From an uncultured Eubacteriales bacterium (lineage in GTDB: Bacteria; Bacillota; Clostridia; Christensenellales; Borkfalkiaceae): DNA of 34,899 nucleotides. The notes under the pieces were generated by a model. It was given only the letters and a program-made list of their open reading frames with translations. It did not search any database and was not told the DNA's origin. Positions 14,215 through 22,500 of the stretch are shown piece after piece. Within the stretch, counting starts at the first letter, position 1; every line of letters begins with the position of its first letter. The position numbers and the translations under genes are program-made. The stretch lies in assembly GCA_900554485.1 (NCBI GenBank), contig USHO01000002.1:1-34899 (forward strand), given 5' to 3'.

Positions 14215-16053
14215 TTATCCGTTGACTATATCTTTACCGAAGTTGGTTTCCCAGAAACTCCTGCTGTGATCTTCGACCATCGATTTGAAATAATCCCACG
14301 AAGTGGTCGACGGTTTATCTATAAATCTCTGCGCCAGAATAGTGTCGTTTTGACCGAACGCCTCGAATACGCGGTAGCCGGAACAGGAGAATCTGTCGGG
14401 ATTCATACGGACTATGGGTTGTTTTGAATAAGTGAACACGAAATCGGTTGCCGAGTGAAGTTCGTAGTTCTGTTTTGCCACGCTCGTAAGATTTGCGAGT
14501 TCCGATTCGGATAGTTCGTAAGTGAACGGACGCGCGGACGCGGTCGTCGCGTTGAATTCGTAAAGCGATTCGTGCGTGTGCAGGAATTTGACGAATTCTT
14601 TGGCGACTTTAAGCGTCGTTTCGTCGGTCGTGGTCTTTTTGTTTATCATTATAAGCGTCGCCGTGTTGAACGCAAGCGTCGATTCTTCGCCGACCTTGGA
14701 CGCATTCGCCTTGGGCAACGGCAACATTCCGTAACGGCGGTTTGCGGCAAGATATTTGTCGTCGTTGAGGTCGGTTGCCATATCGTCGAACATGTTGCTT
14801 GCCTCGCTCTGCCACCAACTGCCGTCGATGAGCATCGCTCTGTCCTTCTGATCGGGCGCGGCGGAAAGAATATAACGTCTTTCGGTCGTCTTCTGATCTA
14901 TATCGCCCATACAGGTCGCCTCGTCGTAATTTCTCTTGTCGGCGATTATACGTTTGATGAAGTTGATAGCTTCGTATTTACCCGCCTGACGCTGAAGTTC
15001 GTATCCGTTGGCATCGGTGATGGCAACTTCTTCGACTTCGTACGCGCCGGTATCGGCGTTGTAGGTGTCGAGTTTTATAAGGTTCTTTGCGTTGCCCGAA
15101 AGCGAATAGTTGATGCCCATCTGCTCCGAACCCTCGTAATCCGTCCAGAGATTGTACGCAAGATAGTTAAGGTATCTGAGAATTTCGGGCGTGCCGGGCC
15201 ATGTAAGCGGATATACGTCGCGCGCGTTCATTCTGAGACACATCTTGAAGAAATCGTCGTAAGTCGCGGGGCAACCGTCGTCGTAAGTACCCGCAACGCC
15301 GTCGGGTCCGTTTCCGAGTTTTACGCCCGCGGCAAGAGCCTCTTCGTAACTCATCGCGCCTGCGTTGCCTACGACTTTACCGTTTTCGCCTATCCAGTTG
15401 CCGTTGACGTCCTGAATAAAGCCTTCGCTGTCGCCGTAACCCGCCGCCGCGGAATAGAAACCGTATTTTTCAAATACGTCGAGGTCGTAAACTATACCTA
15501 CGGTCGCCTCATAGAAAGGCACGCCGTAAAACGTTCCGTTTTCGTCGACGTCGAGATACGACTTCATATGCGAATTCATTATGTCGCCGACGCTCGTATC
15601 GCCGCTGCCGTAAGACGTATCGGTCTTGCCGGTAATCATATCTTCGTTGATCGGCGTATTAACGACGTCGGACATATCTACGAGATACTTGCTCGACGCG
15701 TCGTTGATGTCGACGAGGTTATAATAGTTGATGTTTTCGGCGAGAATTACGTTCTGAGCCCAGGTTGACATCGTGTTTTCGATTTTACCCGAATAACGCG
15801 AGTTGCTGTCTACGGTAATCTGAACGCCTTTTTTGCCGTTTTCAAACACGTAATCGGCATACTTCGCGGTAAATCTGTCTACGGCTTTATCGAGCCAGAC
15901 TCTGCCGTATCCGCCGTTGAAGTTACCTATAAGCAATTGAACTTTCGTTCCGTCGAGAACCGTACCCGGCTTACGACCTCTGCAGGAAGTTCCCGCCGCG
16001 ACGGTCATACACGCCGCCATAGTCAGAGACAACAATTTACTGATTTTTTTCAT
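14215..16053 (-). CDS. Extracellular solute-binding lipoprotein of the sugar ABC transporter
   Basis: A 612-residue lipoprotein: signal peptide ending AAGTSC (C24), then a family-1-type substrate-binding fold with GVPFYEATVGIVYDLDVFEKYG (two lobes visible), WPGTPEILRYLNYL, a DGSWWQSEASNMF segment and RYGMLPLPKA, all typical of CUT1 binding proteins. It is longer than the common 400-450 residues; the extra length includes an insert about 215-260. GGAGG lies 6 bases before the ATG at 16053. Its first 17 bases overlap the end of the AraC-type gene, so translation is probably coupled. It delivers a sugar or oligosaccharide to the two following permeases. The aromatic-rich binding region suggests an oligosaccharide, but this is an inference. 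Confidence 0.9.
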   Translation of the reverse strand: MKKISKLLSLTMAACMTVAAGTSCRGRKPGTVLDGTKVQLLIGNFNGGYGRVWLDKAVDRFTAKYADYVFENGKKGVQITVDSNSRYSGKIENTMSTWAQNVILAENINYYNLVDINDASSKYLVDMSDVVNTPINEDMITGKTDTSYGSGDTSVGDIMNSHMKSYLDVDENGTFYGVPFYEATVGIVYDLDVFEKYGFYSAAAGYGDSEGFIQDVNGNWIGENGKVVGNAGAMSYEEALAAGVKLGNGPDGVAGTYDDGCPATYDDFFKMCLRMNARDVYPLTWPGTPEILRYLNYLAYNLWTDYEGSEQMGINYSLSGNAKNLIKLDTYNADTGAYEVEEVAITDANGYELQRQAGKYEAINFIKRIIADKRNYDEATCMGDIDQKTTERRYILSAAPDQKDRAMLIDGSWWQSEASNMFDDMATDLNDDKYLAANRRYGMLPLPKANASKVGEESTLAFNTATLIMINKKTTTDETTLKVAKEFVKFLHTHESLYEFNATTASARPFTYELSESELANLTSVAKQNYELHSATDFVFTYSKQPIVRMNPDRFSCSGYRVFEAFGQNDTILAQRFIDKPSTTSWDYFKSMVEDHSRSFWETNFGKDIVNG

Positions 16054-16876
16054 TCTTTCCTCCCGAAGTTACCCTCGCCCTGTAAGCCGAGGGAGTTTCT
16101 TTCATTTTACGTTTGAAGTGCGCGGCGAAAGCCGACGCCGAATTAAAGCCCGTAAGTATCGCCGTATCCGTAACGCCCTTGCCCATCGCCAGAAGTTTAC
16201 ACGCCTGTTTTATTCTGAAATCTATCAGATATTCGAGCGGCGAAACCCCCGTGACGTTCTTGAACATCGTACTGAAATACGACCTGTTAAGATATACCGC
16301 CTCGGCAACCGTGGTCACGTTGATGTCGAGATGGTATTGCATGTGGATAAATTCTTTCGCTTTGGCGATATATTCGTTTTCGTCCGTCTTGTGTTTTTCT
16401 TCCGTGTCGGACGTCTTTGCGAAATACGCTATAATCTCGAAAAACTTACCGACGCATTCGTACGCCGACGCCTCGGTGCCTTTCAGAGCCGTCTTGTAAA
16501 GATCTTCGACCATAGTCGTCTCGCCGCCGAGCGAAGACAGCCTTTTATCGTCGGAAAACCCTATTTCGGTGAAAAACTTCGCGTTGCCATAGGTATCCGC
16601 CGTTACGGAATAGACTTCAAACTCGTCGTCTCCGCACGATACGAACGTCGCCTCTTCGCCGTTTTTCACATACAAAGCCGTACCTCGGGATAAATCGTTC
16701 CAGGTCTTTCCGCCTGCCGAGGCATAGCCCGAGCCGTTCGCAACGAAACACAGACAATCGAAAGGATAAGTCGCCGTCTCTTTGCCGCCCGAGGTTTCGA
16801 TCTTCGTATAGCCGATTTTGAGATTTCGCAGATTCACGTCGTTGAACCCGACGTTTTCCGCTACAAAATTAACCAT
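16037..16876 (-). CDS. AraC-family transcriptional regulator
   Basis: A 279-residue regulator. The C-terminal 100 residues hold two helix-turn-helix motifs: LDINVTTVAEAVYLNRSYFS (about 183-202) with FKNVTGVSPLEYLIDFRI, and GVTDTAILTGFNSASAFAAH (234-253) with FKRKMKETPSAYR. The N-terminal part (about 15-100) looks like a cupin sensor domain (CLCFVANGSGYASAGGKTW) that would bind a sugar. It sits inside the transport operon, 9 bases after the metallo-hydrolase gene, and overlaps the solute-binding protein gene by 17 bases. It most likely controls this locus, and the 21-base spaced direct repeats at 19352-19381 are a possible site. The ATG at 16876 has no good ribosome binding site. Confidence 0.9.
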   Translation of the reverse strand: MVNFVAENVGFNDVNLRNLKIGYTKIETSGGKETATYPFDCLCFVANGSGYASAGGKTWNDLSRGTALYVKNGEEATFVSCGDDEFEVYSVTADTYGNAKFFTEIGFSDDKRLSSLGGETTMVEDLYKTALKGTEASAYECVGKFFEIIAYFAKTSDTEEKHKTDENEYIAKAKEFIHMQYHLDINVTTVAEAVYLNRSYFSTMFKNVTGVSPLEYLIDFRIKQACKLLAMGKGVTDTAILTGFNSASAFAAHFKRKMKETPSAYRARVTSGGKNEKNQ

Positions 16877-16885
16877 AAACTTAAA

Positions 16886-17755
16886 TTAAATCGTAAACGT
16901 ATATCCGTCGCGGAGCAACGTATAGCCTTCCGGAACGGCTTTGTCGAGCGAGTCGAGATCTTTTGCCGCGCCGTGGAATATGTGAGTTAAATAGCATTGC
17001 GTCTTTTCGGTTATCACGCCGAGAGACAGCAGTTCTTTTCTGAGTTCGTCGTTGTCGAAAAAGTTCATGTGCGCTTTGTCGGACGAACACACGAGACCGT
17101 AAGTCGAATCTACGATCATCGCATCGAGTTTTACGTTGTTTTTAACGAAGTAGTCGAAGACGCTCCTCTTGAAATATCCCGTATCCGTCGCGTAAAGCAA
17201 CGTTTTGTCGCCCTCGCGTACAAGATAGATGAAACAGTTCTCTTCGGGGATGTGTTTCGCCGGCAGAGCCGTAACGACGTATTTGCCCGCCTCGAATGTC
17301 TCGAAAGGTTTATGCACCGAATATTCGCTGCTGATGTCGTAGACGTTGTAGCCGTTTATCATCCCGCGCGATTTATGCTCGTAAGTGCCTTTCTTTCTCG
17401 CGTAGCCGTTCCTTTCAAAGGCGTTTCTTATAGCGGTGTTGCCGTGTATCGTAACGGTTTCTACCGGAACGCAGAACGACGACCAGTCTCCCCTGGCGAA
17501 AAAGTCGTCGGGATAGAAGTGATCGCAATGACTGTGCGTAACGAGTATGTTTTCAATCTTGCCGAGTTCCACCCCGCTTACAAGCGAACGGTAGTAAGTG
17601 TCCGGCGGAAAATCAACGAGCATATCGTCGTTTATTAGTATCTGACTGCGCGTTCTGTATATCTTGCGTTCGCGCGCCTGTCTGCAAAGCACGCAATTAC
17701 AGAATATAGCGGGGATTCCTTCCGCCGCGCTGCAGCCTAAAACGGTGATTTTCAT
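16886..17755 (-). CDS. PhnP-like metallo-beta-lactamase-fold hydrolase
   Basis: A 289-residue cytoplasmic protein. THSHCDH (73-79) is the metal-binding HxHxDH motif, with further ligands likely at H168 (PAKH), D191 (YATDTG) and H258 (THIFH). The N-terminus, LGCSAAEGIPAIFCNCVLC (6-24), closely follows PhnP, the 5-phosphoribosyl 1,2-cyclic phosphate phosphodiesterase, including the cysteines of its structural zinc site (C19, C21, C24). No phosphonate genes are present here, so a different cyclic phosphate or other ester is possible. No clear ribosome binding site precedes the ATG at 17755; a short reading frame ends 3 bases upstream and may couple translation. Why a PhnP-like enzyme sits in a sugar-uptake operon is unknown. 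Confidence 0.8.
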   Translation of the reverse strand: MKITVLGCSAAEGIPAIFCNCVLCRQARERKIYRTRSQILINDDMLVDFPPDTYYRSLVSGVELGKIENILVTHSHCDHFYPDDFFARGDWSSFCVPVETVTIHGNTAIRNAFERNGYARKKGTYEHKSRGMINGYNVYDISSEYSVHKPFETFEAGKYVVTALPAKHIPEENCFIYLVREGDKTLLYATDTGYFKRSVFDYFVKNNVKLDAMIVDSTYGLVCSSDKAHMNFFDNDELRKELLSLGVITEKTQCYLTHIFHGAAKDLDSLDKAVPEGYTLLRDGYTFTI

Positions 17756-17758
17756 AAT

Positions 17759-17836
17759 TCAGTGTCTTCTTTTACCGATAAAGTTATTGCTTTCGGATTT
17801 CAGAAAATCCGAAAGCGGATATATCCGCTTTTTCAC
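17759..17836 (-). CDS. Possible 25-residue leader ORF ahead of the PhnP-like gene
   Basis: A GTG at 17836, preceded by GGAGG (17848-17852) at a long 11-base spacing, opens 25 codons reading MKKRIYPLSDFLKSESNNFI then GKRRH, and ends in TGA 3 bases before the ATG of the hydrolase gene. The peptide is basic and has no recognisable domain. Its codons overlap two hairpins. It could be a leader peptide or a means of translational coupling, or an accidental frame in structured intergenic DNA. Confidence 0.3.
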   Translation of the reverse strand: MKKRIYPLSDFLKSESNNFIGKRRH

Positions 17837-17871
17837 GGCGGCGTTTGCCTCCGTATGTTTTTACGCCGCCG
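17789..17871 (-). other. Three consecutive stem-loops between two operon genes
   Basis: In minus-strand order: stem A pairs 17863-17871 with 17836-17844 (9 bp) and has the gene stop in its 5' arm and GGAGG in its loop. Stem B is the palindrome 17813-17832. Stem C pairs 17805-17816 with 17789-17800 (12 bp, 4-base loop). B and C share bases 17813-17816, so they compete. No U-tract follows C, so this is not a standard terminator. It may adjust expression or mRNA stability between the lipoprotein and the genes after it. Confidence 0.6.
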
Positions 17872-19300
17872 CAACGACTTTGATGAATGCCGAACCGGAC
17901 ACGTCGAGAGACAGCACGAACGATTCGTTTATAACGTCGAGCGGCTCGAATTTACCGGTTTTGTAGTTATAGATTTCAAGATGATCGTATTCGGCGGTTT
18001 CGTCAAGCAGGAATTCCTGATTTTCGAGTCCTTTCACAAACGAATTGTTGACGATATTTATATAAGTATCGGTGCTCCCTGCTTTTTTAGGCTCGAATTT
18101 CGTTATAAGAAGATCGGCGGAACCGAGTCCTTCTTTATTGATGATGAATCCCGTTGCGGGCAACATCTTTATACCGATATCAGAACTCGTCATATAAGAT
18201 TCGGTCACTTTATAATCGGTAAGTCTGACGTTGGCGTCGAGCGCGCGGATTTCCTTGTGGTATTCGGTAAGACCTTCGAGAAGTTCGGGGTGCAATACCG
18301 TGCCGTCCATAGCGAAAATCGCATCATAACAACCCTCGTTGGGGTACATCATATAGTTGAAGTAAGTGAACTGAGTCGCCCCGAGCGCAAGATTGGTGTT
18401 GAAATGCCAGATGATTTCGTTGAGATTCGGCATTCTCGTACCCGCCCATGCGCAAGCCTGCGGATATATCGCGACGCGCATGTTTTCGTTTTGGCATCCG
18501 TTCAGCAGTTTACGCGCCTGATCCATAAGCGTAAGGGTAGCGTAATTCGTACCGCCCGTAAAGAACGGATAAGCGTCGTAACTTATAACGTTTACCGATT
18601 CCCCGGCTTTTGCGATCCACGTCGACAGGCAGTCGTAAACGCCGATGTGGTTTACGAGAGCATCCATCCCCATAACTTTGCCGCCGTTATCTTTTATATT
18701 TGCGTAACGACGCGCCCATAAAGCGTAAGTGTCGAAAGACGCCATTGCGGGTTCGTCCACGATTTTTACGCCGACACAGTTTTTAAGGTTGGGTATAATC
18801 GATCTCGCATCGGCGACGGCGTTGTCGTTTATCATCGATTCGCGTCTGCCGGACGATTCGTGATCGTTCGCAAGCCCCGAAAGTTCGGAGAAATAATAGG
18901 TCATGTTGTATTCGAGCATAAGTTCGTCTATCTTGCCCCACCATTTGCTGTCGGTAAGATCGCGCGAAATATAGGTCTTTTCGTTGTCGTCGAGTATGCC
19001 CGATTTCGGTAACGTGCATATCATGGGCATAAAGTTAAGACCGGCATAGTAATACCTTTCGACCTGATCTTTACCGGACAACTGCGTAGCGGTATCCGCG
19101 AAAGCGACGTAAGTTCCGATACGGATGTCGTCTTTTTCGACGGGGCGTTGAAGAATGTTGTCGGGTGTCCAGCCGTCGAATTCGACATCCGGGTCGGGCT
19201 TGCCGCTGTCGGAAGAATTGTCCGACGAGCCGCACGACGCCATAAAAGCCGTCGTAGCCAGAAGACAGGTGGCAAGAATTAAAGACAAAAACTTTTTCAT
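17861..19300 (-). CDS. Surface lipoprotein with glycoside hydrolase-like TIM barrel
   Basis: A 479-residue lipoprotein: lipobox FMASC (C23), a Ser/Asp linker, then a TIM-barrel-like domain with IVDEPA (180-185, E183 candidate acid/base), ISYDAYPFF (239-247) and ALGATQFTYFNYM (305-317). A beta domain follows (about 355-479). The same motif order appears in the cytoplasmic protein at 93-1226, although overall similarity is low. GGGAG lies about 8 bases before the ATG. It is the first gene after the promoter at 19428-19456, so it leads the sugar operon. I infer a surface glycan hydrolase that makes oligosaccharides for the transporter. The exact family and the second catalytic residue cannot be given. 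Confidence 0.7.
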   Translation of the reverse strand: MKKFLSLILATCLLATTAFMASCGSSDNSSDSGKPDPDVEFDGWTPDNILQRPVEKDDIRIGTYVAFADTATQLSGKDQVERYYYAGLNFMPMICTLPKSGILDDNEKTYISRDLTDSKWWGKIDELMLEYNMTYYFSELSGLANDHESSGRRESMINDNAVADARSIIPNLKNCVGVKIVDEPAMASFDTYALWARRYANIKDNGGKVMGMDALVNHIGVYDCLSTWIAKAGESVNVISYDAYPFFTGGTNYATLTLMDQARKLLNGCQNENMRVAIYPQACAWAGTRMPNLNEIIWHFNTNLALGATQFTYFNYMMYPNEGCYDAIFAMDGTVLHPELLEGLTEYHKEIRALDANVRLTDYKVTESYMTSSDIGIKMLPATGFIINKEGLGSADLLITKFEPKKAGSTDTYINIVNNSFVKGLENQEFLLDETAEYDHLEIYNYKTGKFEPLDVINESFVLSLDVSGSAFIKVVAAA

Positions 19301-19351
19301 ACTTTTCTCCCTGATGTTAATTATGGGTAATCGGATAAAGCGTATGCCGTC

Positions 19352-19381
19352 CGGGCGGATAAATTACCGCAACGGGCGGAT
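19352..19381. promoter_or_regulatory. Direct repeat with 21-base period in the operon leader
   Basis: The 9-mer cgggcggat occurs at 19352-19360 and 19373-19381, with starts 21 bases apart, two helical turns. AraC-family proteins often bind direct half-sites with such spacing, and an AraC-type gene lies in this operon. The repeats lie downstream of the expected transcription start, so binding would give repression, or they act in the RNA. Function is inferred. Confidence 0.4.
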
Positions 19382-19415
19382 TATAAGTCTGCGGAGACTT
19401 TTCGCTTATAATCCG
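19377..19415 (-). promoter_or_regulatory. Leader hairpin of the sugar operon
   Basis: Positions 19377-19387 (cggattataag) and 19405-19415 form an 11-bp inverted repeat, with a small inner stem (gtct/agac). It lies just after the expected start of transcription, in a leader of about 120 bases. The 5' part overlaps one of the two direct repeats. I do not recognise a known riboswitch. It may be an RNA control element or an operator. Confidence 0.45.
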
Positions 19416-19427
19416 GTTTACGCCTCT

Positions 19428-19456
19428 ATTATAACTCTGAAATTTGCATAATACAA
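19428..19456 (-). promoter_or_regulatory. Sigma-A-type promoter of the sugar operon
   Basis: On the minus strand TTGTAT (19451-19456) and TATAAT (19428-19433) are separated by 17 bases. It lies between the terminator of the upstream operon and the lipoprotein gene starting at 19300. The -10 is perfect, and the -35 matches TTGACA at 4 of 6 bases. Transcription should start near 19421. Bases 19301-19523 hold only this control region. Confidence 0.75.
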
Positions 19457-19523
19457 TCCGATTTGTTGGGTAAATAAAATCGAATTGTTTGCCGTCTGCA
19501 GGCTTAAAACCGTGCCGGGCGGT

Positions 19524-19564
19524 AAAAACACAAAGCCCGAAGGCTGTTTCGCCTTCGGGCTTTG
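19524..19564 (-). terminator. Strong intrinsic terminator of the MoxR/VWA-surface protein operon
   Basis: Positions 19531-19544 and 19551-19564 form a perfect 14-bp stem (caaagcccgaaggc) with a 6-base loop. On the minus strand TGTTTTTACC follows. It lies 15 bases beyond the stop of the 1777-residue lipoprotein gene. Confidence 0.92.
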
Positions 19565-19579
19565 TCGGTTATGATGTTT

Positions 19580-22500
19580 TTATTCGCCTGCGGATTCTCC
19601 GCCGTCTTCCGCCGTCTTTTCGGTCACGGTTACGCCTTTTATGCCGGTAACCTTACCGTCGGCGTCGGTGTTCTGCGTAAACGTTATGACGTACGTCTTG
19701 TCGCCGAACGTAACTTCAAACGTCAGATCGCCCGTCTTTACGCATGCGGTGGCGTAAACAGGATCGGTTTCACCGTCGAATACGATGCAGATAACCTCTT
19801 TTACGTTATAATCGTCGCCGTGGAGGAAATATACGGTGTTGCCCGCAGAATCCTTGGCGTAGACGAATTGCGTTCTCGTAACGGTACCGCCCGTAACGTT
19901 GCCCTCGTCGTCGAGCGTCGGAGTGAATTCGTAGTGATAGTCGTAAGAGGTCTGAACGTATCTCGGGTAGACCACGCACGCGAATACCTGACTGGAAATC
20001 TTCCACACTCCGTCTTCGAGTTCGGTGTTATAAGCGCATACGATTTCGCCGTTGTATCTGAGCGACGGAACGAATTCGTCGCCTACCTCGTAATAAACCG
20101 CTTTACCTTCGGCGTCGGTACCCTTCTGTACGCGTACCGCCGTGTATATAAGTTGTTCTTCAAAGAACACCGTATCGTTTTCGGCGTCGAGCGTAACCGC
20201 CTTCGTTACCTTGGAGATATACGCAATCTGGAACACATAGTTCGAGGAAGTGTTTGTCGGCATGAGGTAGAACGTCATATGATATGTCTCTTCGTCTACA
20301 ACGAATTCCGCCGTAAACATATGACCGTATCTGTTGCGGTAATAACCCGCTTTTGACATCTTGCCGTCGGTAAAGGTAAACGTGCGCAGTTTCGTCTGAC
20401 CGTTTTCGATGACGGGCTTGCCGTCGGCGTCGAGTTCGGGAAGGAACGCAAATCCTCCGGATACGGTATAGTAACTGTTATTTTCGTCTACGATGTTTTC
20501 GACTATCTGCATAATGCCGTAATACTGAGCGTAAAGCGCGGCATACTTACTGCCGAGTGCCGATGCGTAATAAGCGTACTGATAGTTATAAGCCGCAAAT
20601 CCGCGTTTGAAAGTTTTGGGGGTAAACGAAAACGTCTTTTTGTCGTAATCGATCGTAAGATCGTAATTCGCGGTATAAGTAAACGTATAAGATTTAGAAT
20701 TATATATACTGCCGTTTACGTTTCTGTTCTGATAATATCCGCCGAGATAGATATACGGTTCGCCGTCGTTCGTATAAGTCAGCGCGACGAGGTAATTTAC
20801 CTCGGTGTCGACCGTGGTCGTTTCGTTTTCCGTCTTATACGTCGTGTGCTTGCCTACGACCGTGAACGTCGGAAGACCCGTCGGCTGGAATTCGAGCGTG
20901 GAGCCGTCTTCCGCGGTGAAGGTTATATACTTGCCGTCGAAGTAAGAATACGTCCTCGCCTTTTTGCCGTCGTCGTACGAACGCGATGCGAATTTGCCTT
21001 CGGAATCTTTAAGCGAGAATTCCTCGAACACATAACCGTAAGCGTTTGCGTTTGTATCGTCGGGCGCAAGCGTGTAAATCTTACCGCTGTCGGCAACCTC
21101 GTCGTAAGTATAGAACTTATCCGTCGTGTAATTGTATCTGACAATTCCGTTGGCGTAGAATACTATCGACGCAAAGTCCGCCGCATAGTAAGACGCGAAG
21201 AAGTCGGAAGTTTTTACGTTTCTGCCGTCGATATGATACATCGCCGCGTCGGTAAGGTCTTTCGCGGAGTAATAGAACACTCCGTCGTCTATCATATAGT
21301 AATAACCGATTTCCCTGACGCCGTAAGACGAATATCTGGTCGCGTTGCCCGCATCGTCGAGGACTATGACCGACAGGTCGTCTTCGTTGAGATACGCGCC
21401 CGCGCAATTCTCCATTTCGAGTCTGAAAGCGTTATAATCGGTACCGTTACTCGTCCATACGCCGAGTTTGCCTACGTAGAGGACTTCGTTGTCGGCAATT
21501 ACCGAATAAGTTTCACCCGAAACGACGTAAGTCGCGTCTTTTTCGGTTTTGGTTTCGTCGGCGTAAGTGATTTTCGCCTTGCCCTGACCGTCGAGCGATA
21601 TATAAACGCCGGCTCTCGCTCCGTTTTCGATTATAATATAGTTGCCCGCCTCGGCGCCGCGTCTTGCAAACTTGTTATCCGAGGTAACGTCGAAAATAAC
21701 CGAGGTTTCGCCTACGCTCATAACGACGGCTTTGCCGTTTTCTTCGAGTACGCCTTCGGAAATAACGTAATAAGAATAACTCTGATTGCCGTTCTTATCG
21801 GTATATCTTACGACGTGCGTCGCGCCGTCGAGTTCGAGTTTTTCGCCCGATGCGTTTGTATAAGTCGCGTCTTCCGCGCTGATACGGAATCTGCTCGAAA
21901 GGAGGGTGAACTCGAAATCATGTTCGCCGTCGAGAGAATCGAAACTATACGCCGTAACGCGGTATTCTTCGACCCCGAAAGCATCGACGGTGTGTCCTGC
22001 GACAACAGATTTCGTCCCGTCTTCGGCGGTCACTTCGTGGGTATCGAACGTACCTTTATAAGTGTTCGTGCCGTCGTTGTAAACGAGGACGGGTTTGCCG
22101 TCGGAAGTCTTTTCGTCGGTGAACGCGAGGGTTATCGAATCGTTTTCGAGGTCTCCGTCGTCGATGGACTGAATAGTCGCAAACGTTATGGTTTCGCTTA
22201 AAGCGTAATAATTGAAGTAATATCTCGTTCCGTAGTTGGTCTCGCTGGATGTGACGACGTATTTGAACGATACGGTGTTGTCGTTGGAAACGAAAGTATA
22301 AACCGTGACGTTAAGACCGGGATATACGAGGTTTTCGGCTCTGCTGACGCCGTACGTCGTCGTGACGTTTCCGTCCCCGTCGGTAACGGCGTAAATCGAA
22401 TCGAGATTATCGCCTGTCTTCTTGCCTGTAAGGGTAAGTTTCGTCTTGGAGTCGGTAGTCGCCGAACCGTTGCTTACCGTGCGTTTCGTCAATACGAGCG

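Noticed and set aside
12280..16053. A missing ABC ATPase as a sign of a broken transporter
   Set aside because: CUT1 systems in Gram-positives commonly share one ATPase encoded elsewhere; both permeases have intact EAA loops.
17789..17832. Simple intrinsic terminator after the hydrolase-like lipoprotein
   Set aside because: No U-tract follows either hairpin on the minus strand, and the genes beyond seem to need the same transcript, so I list it as a structured gap instead.
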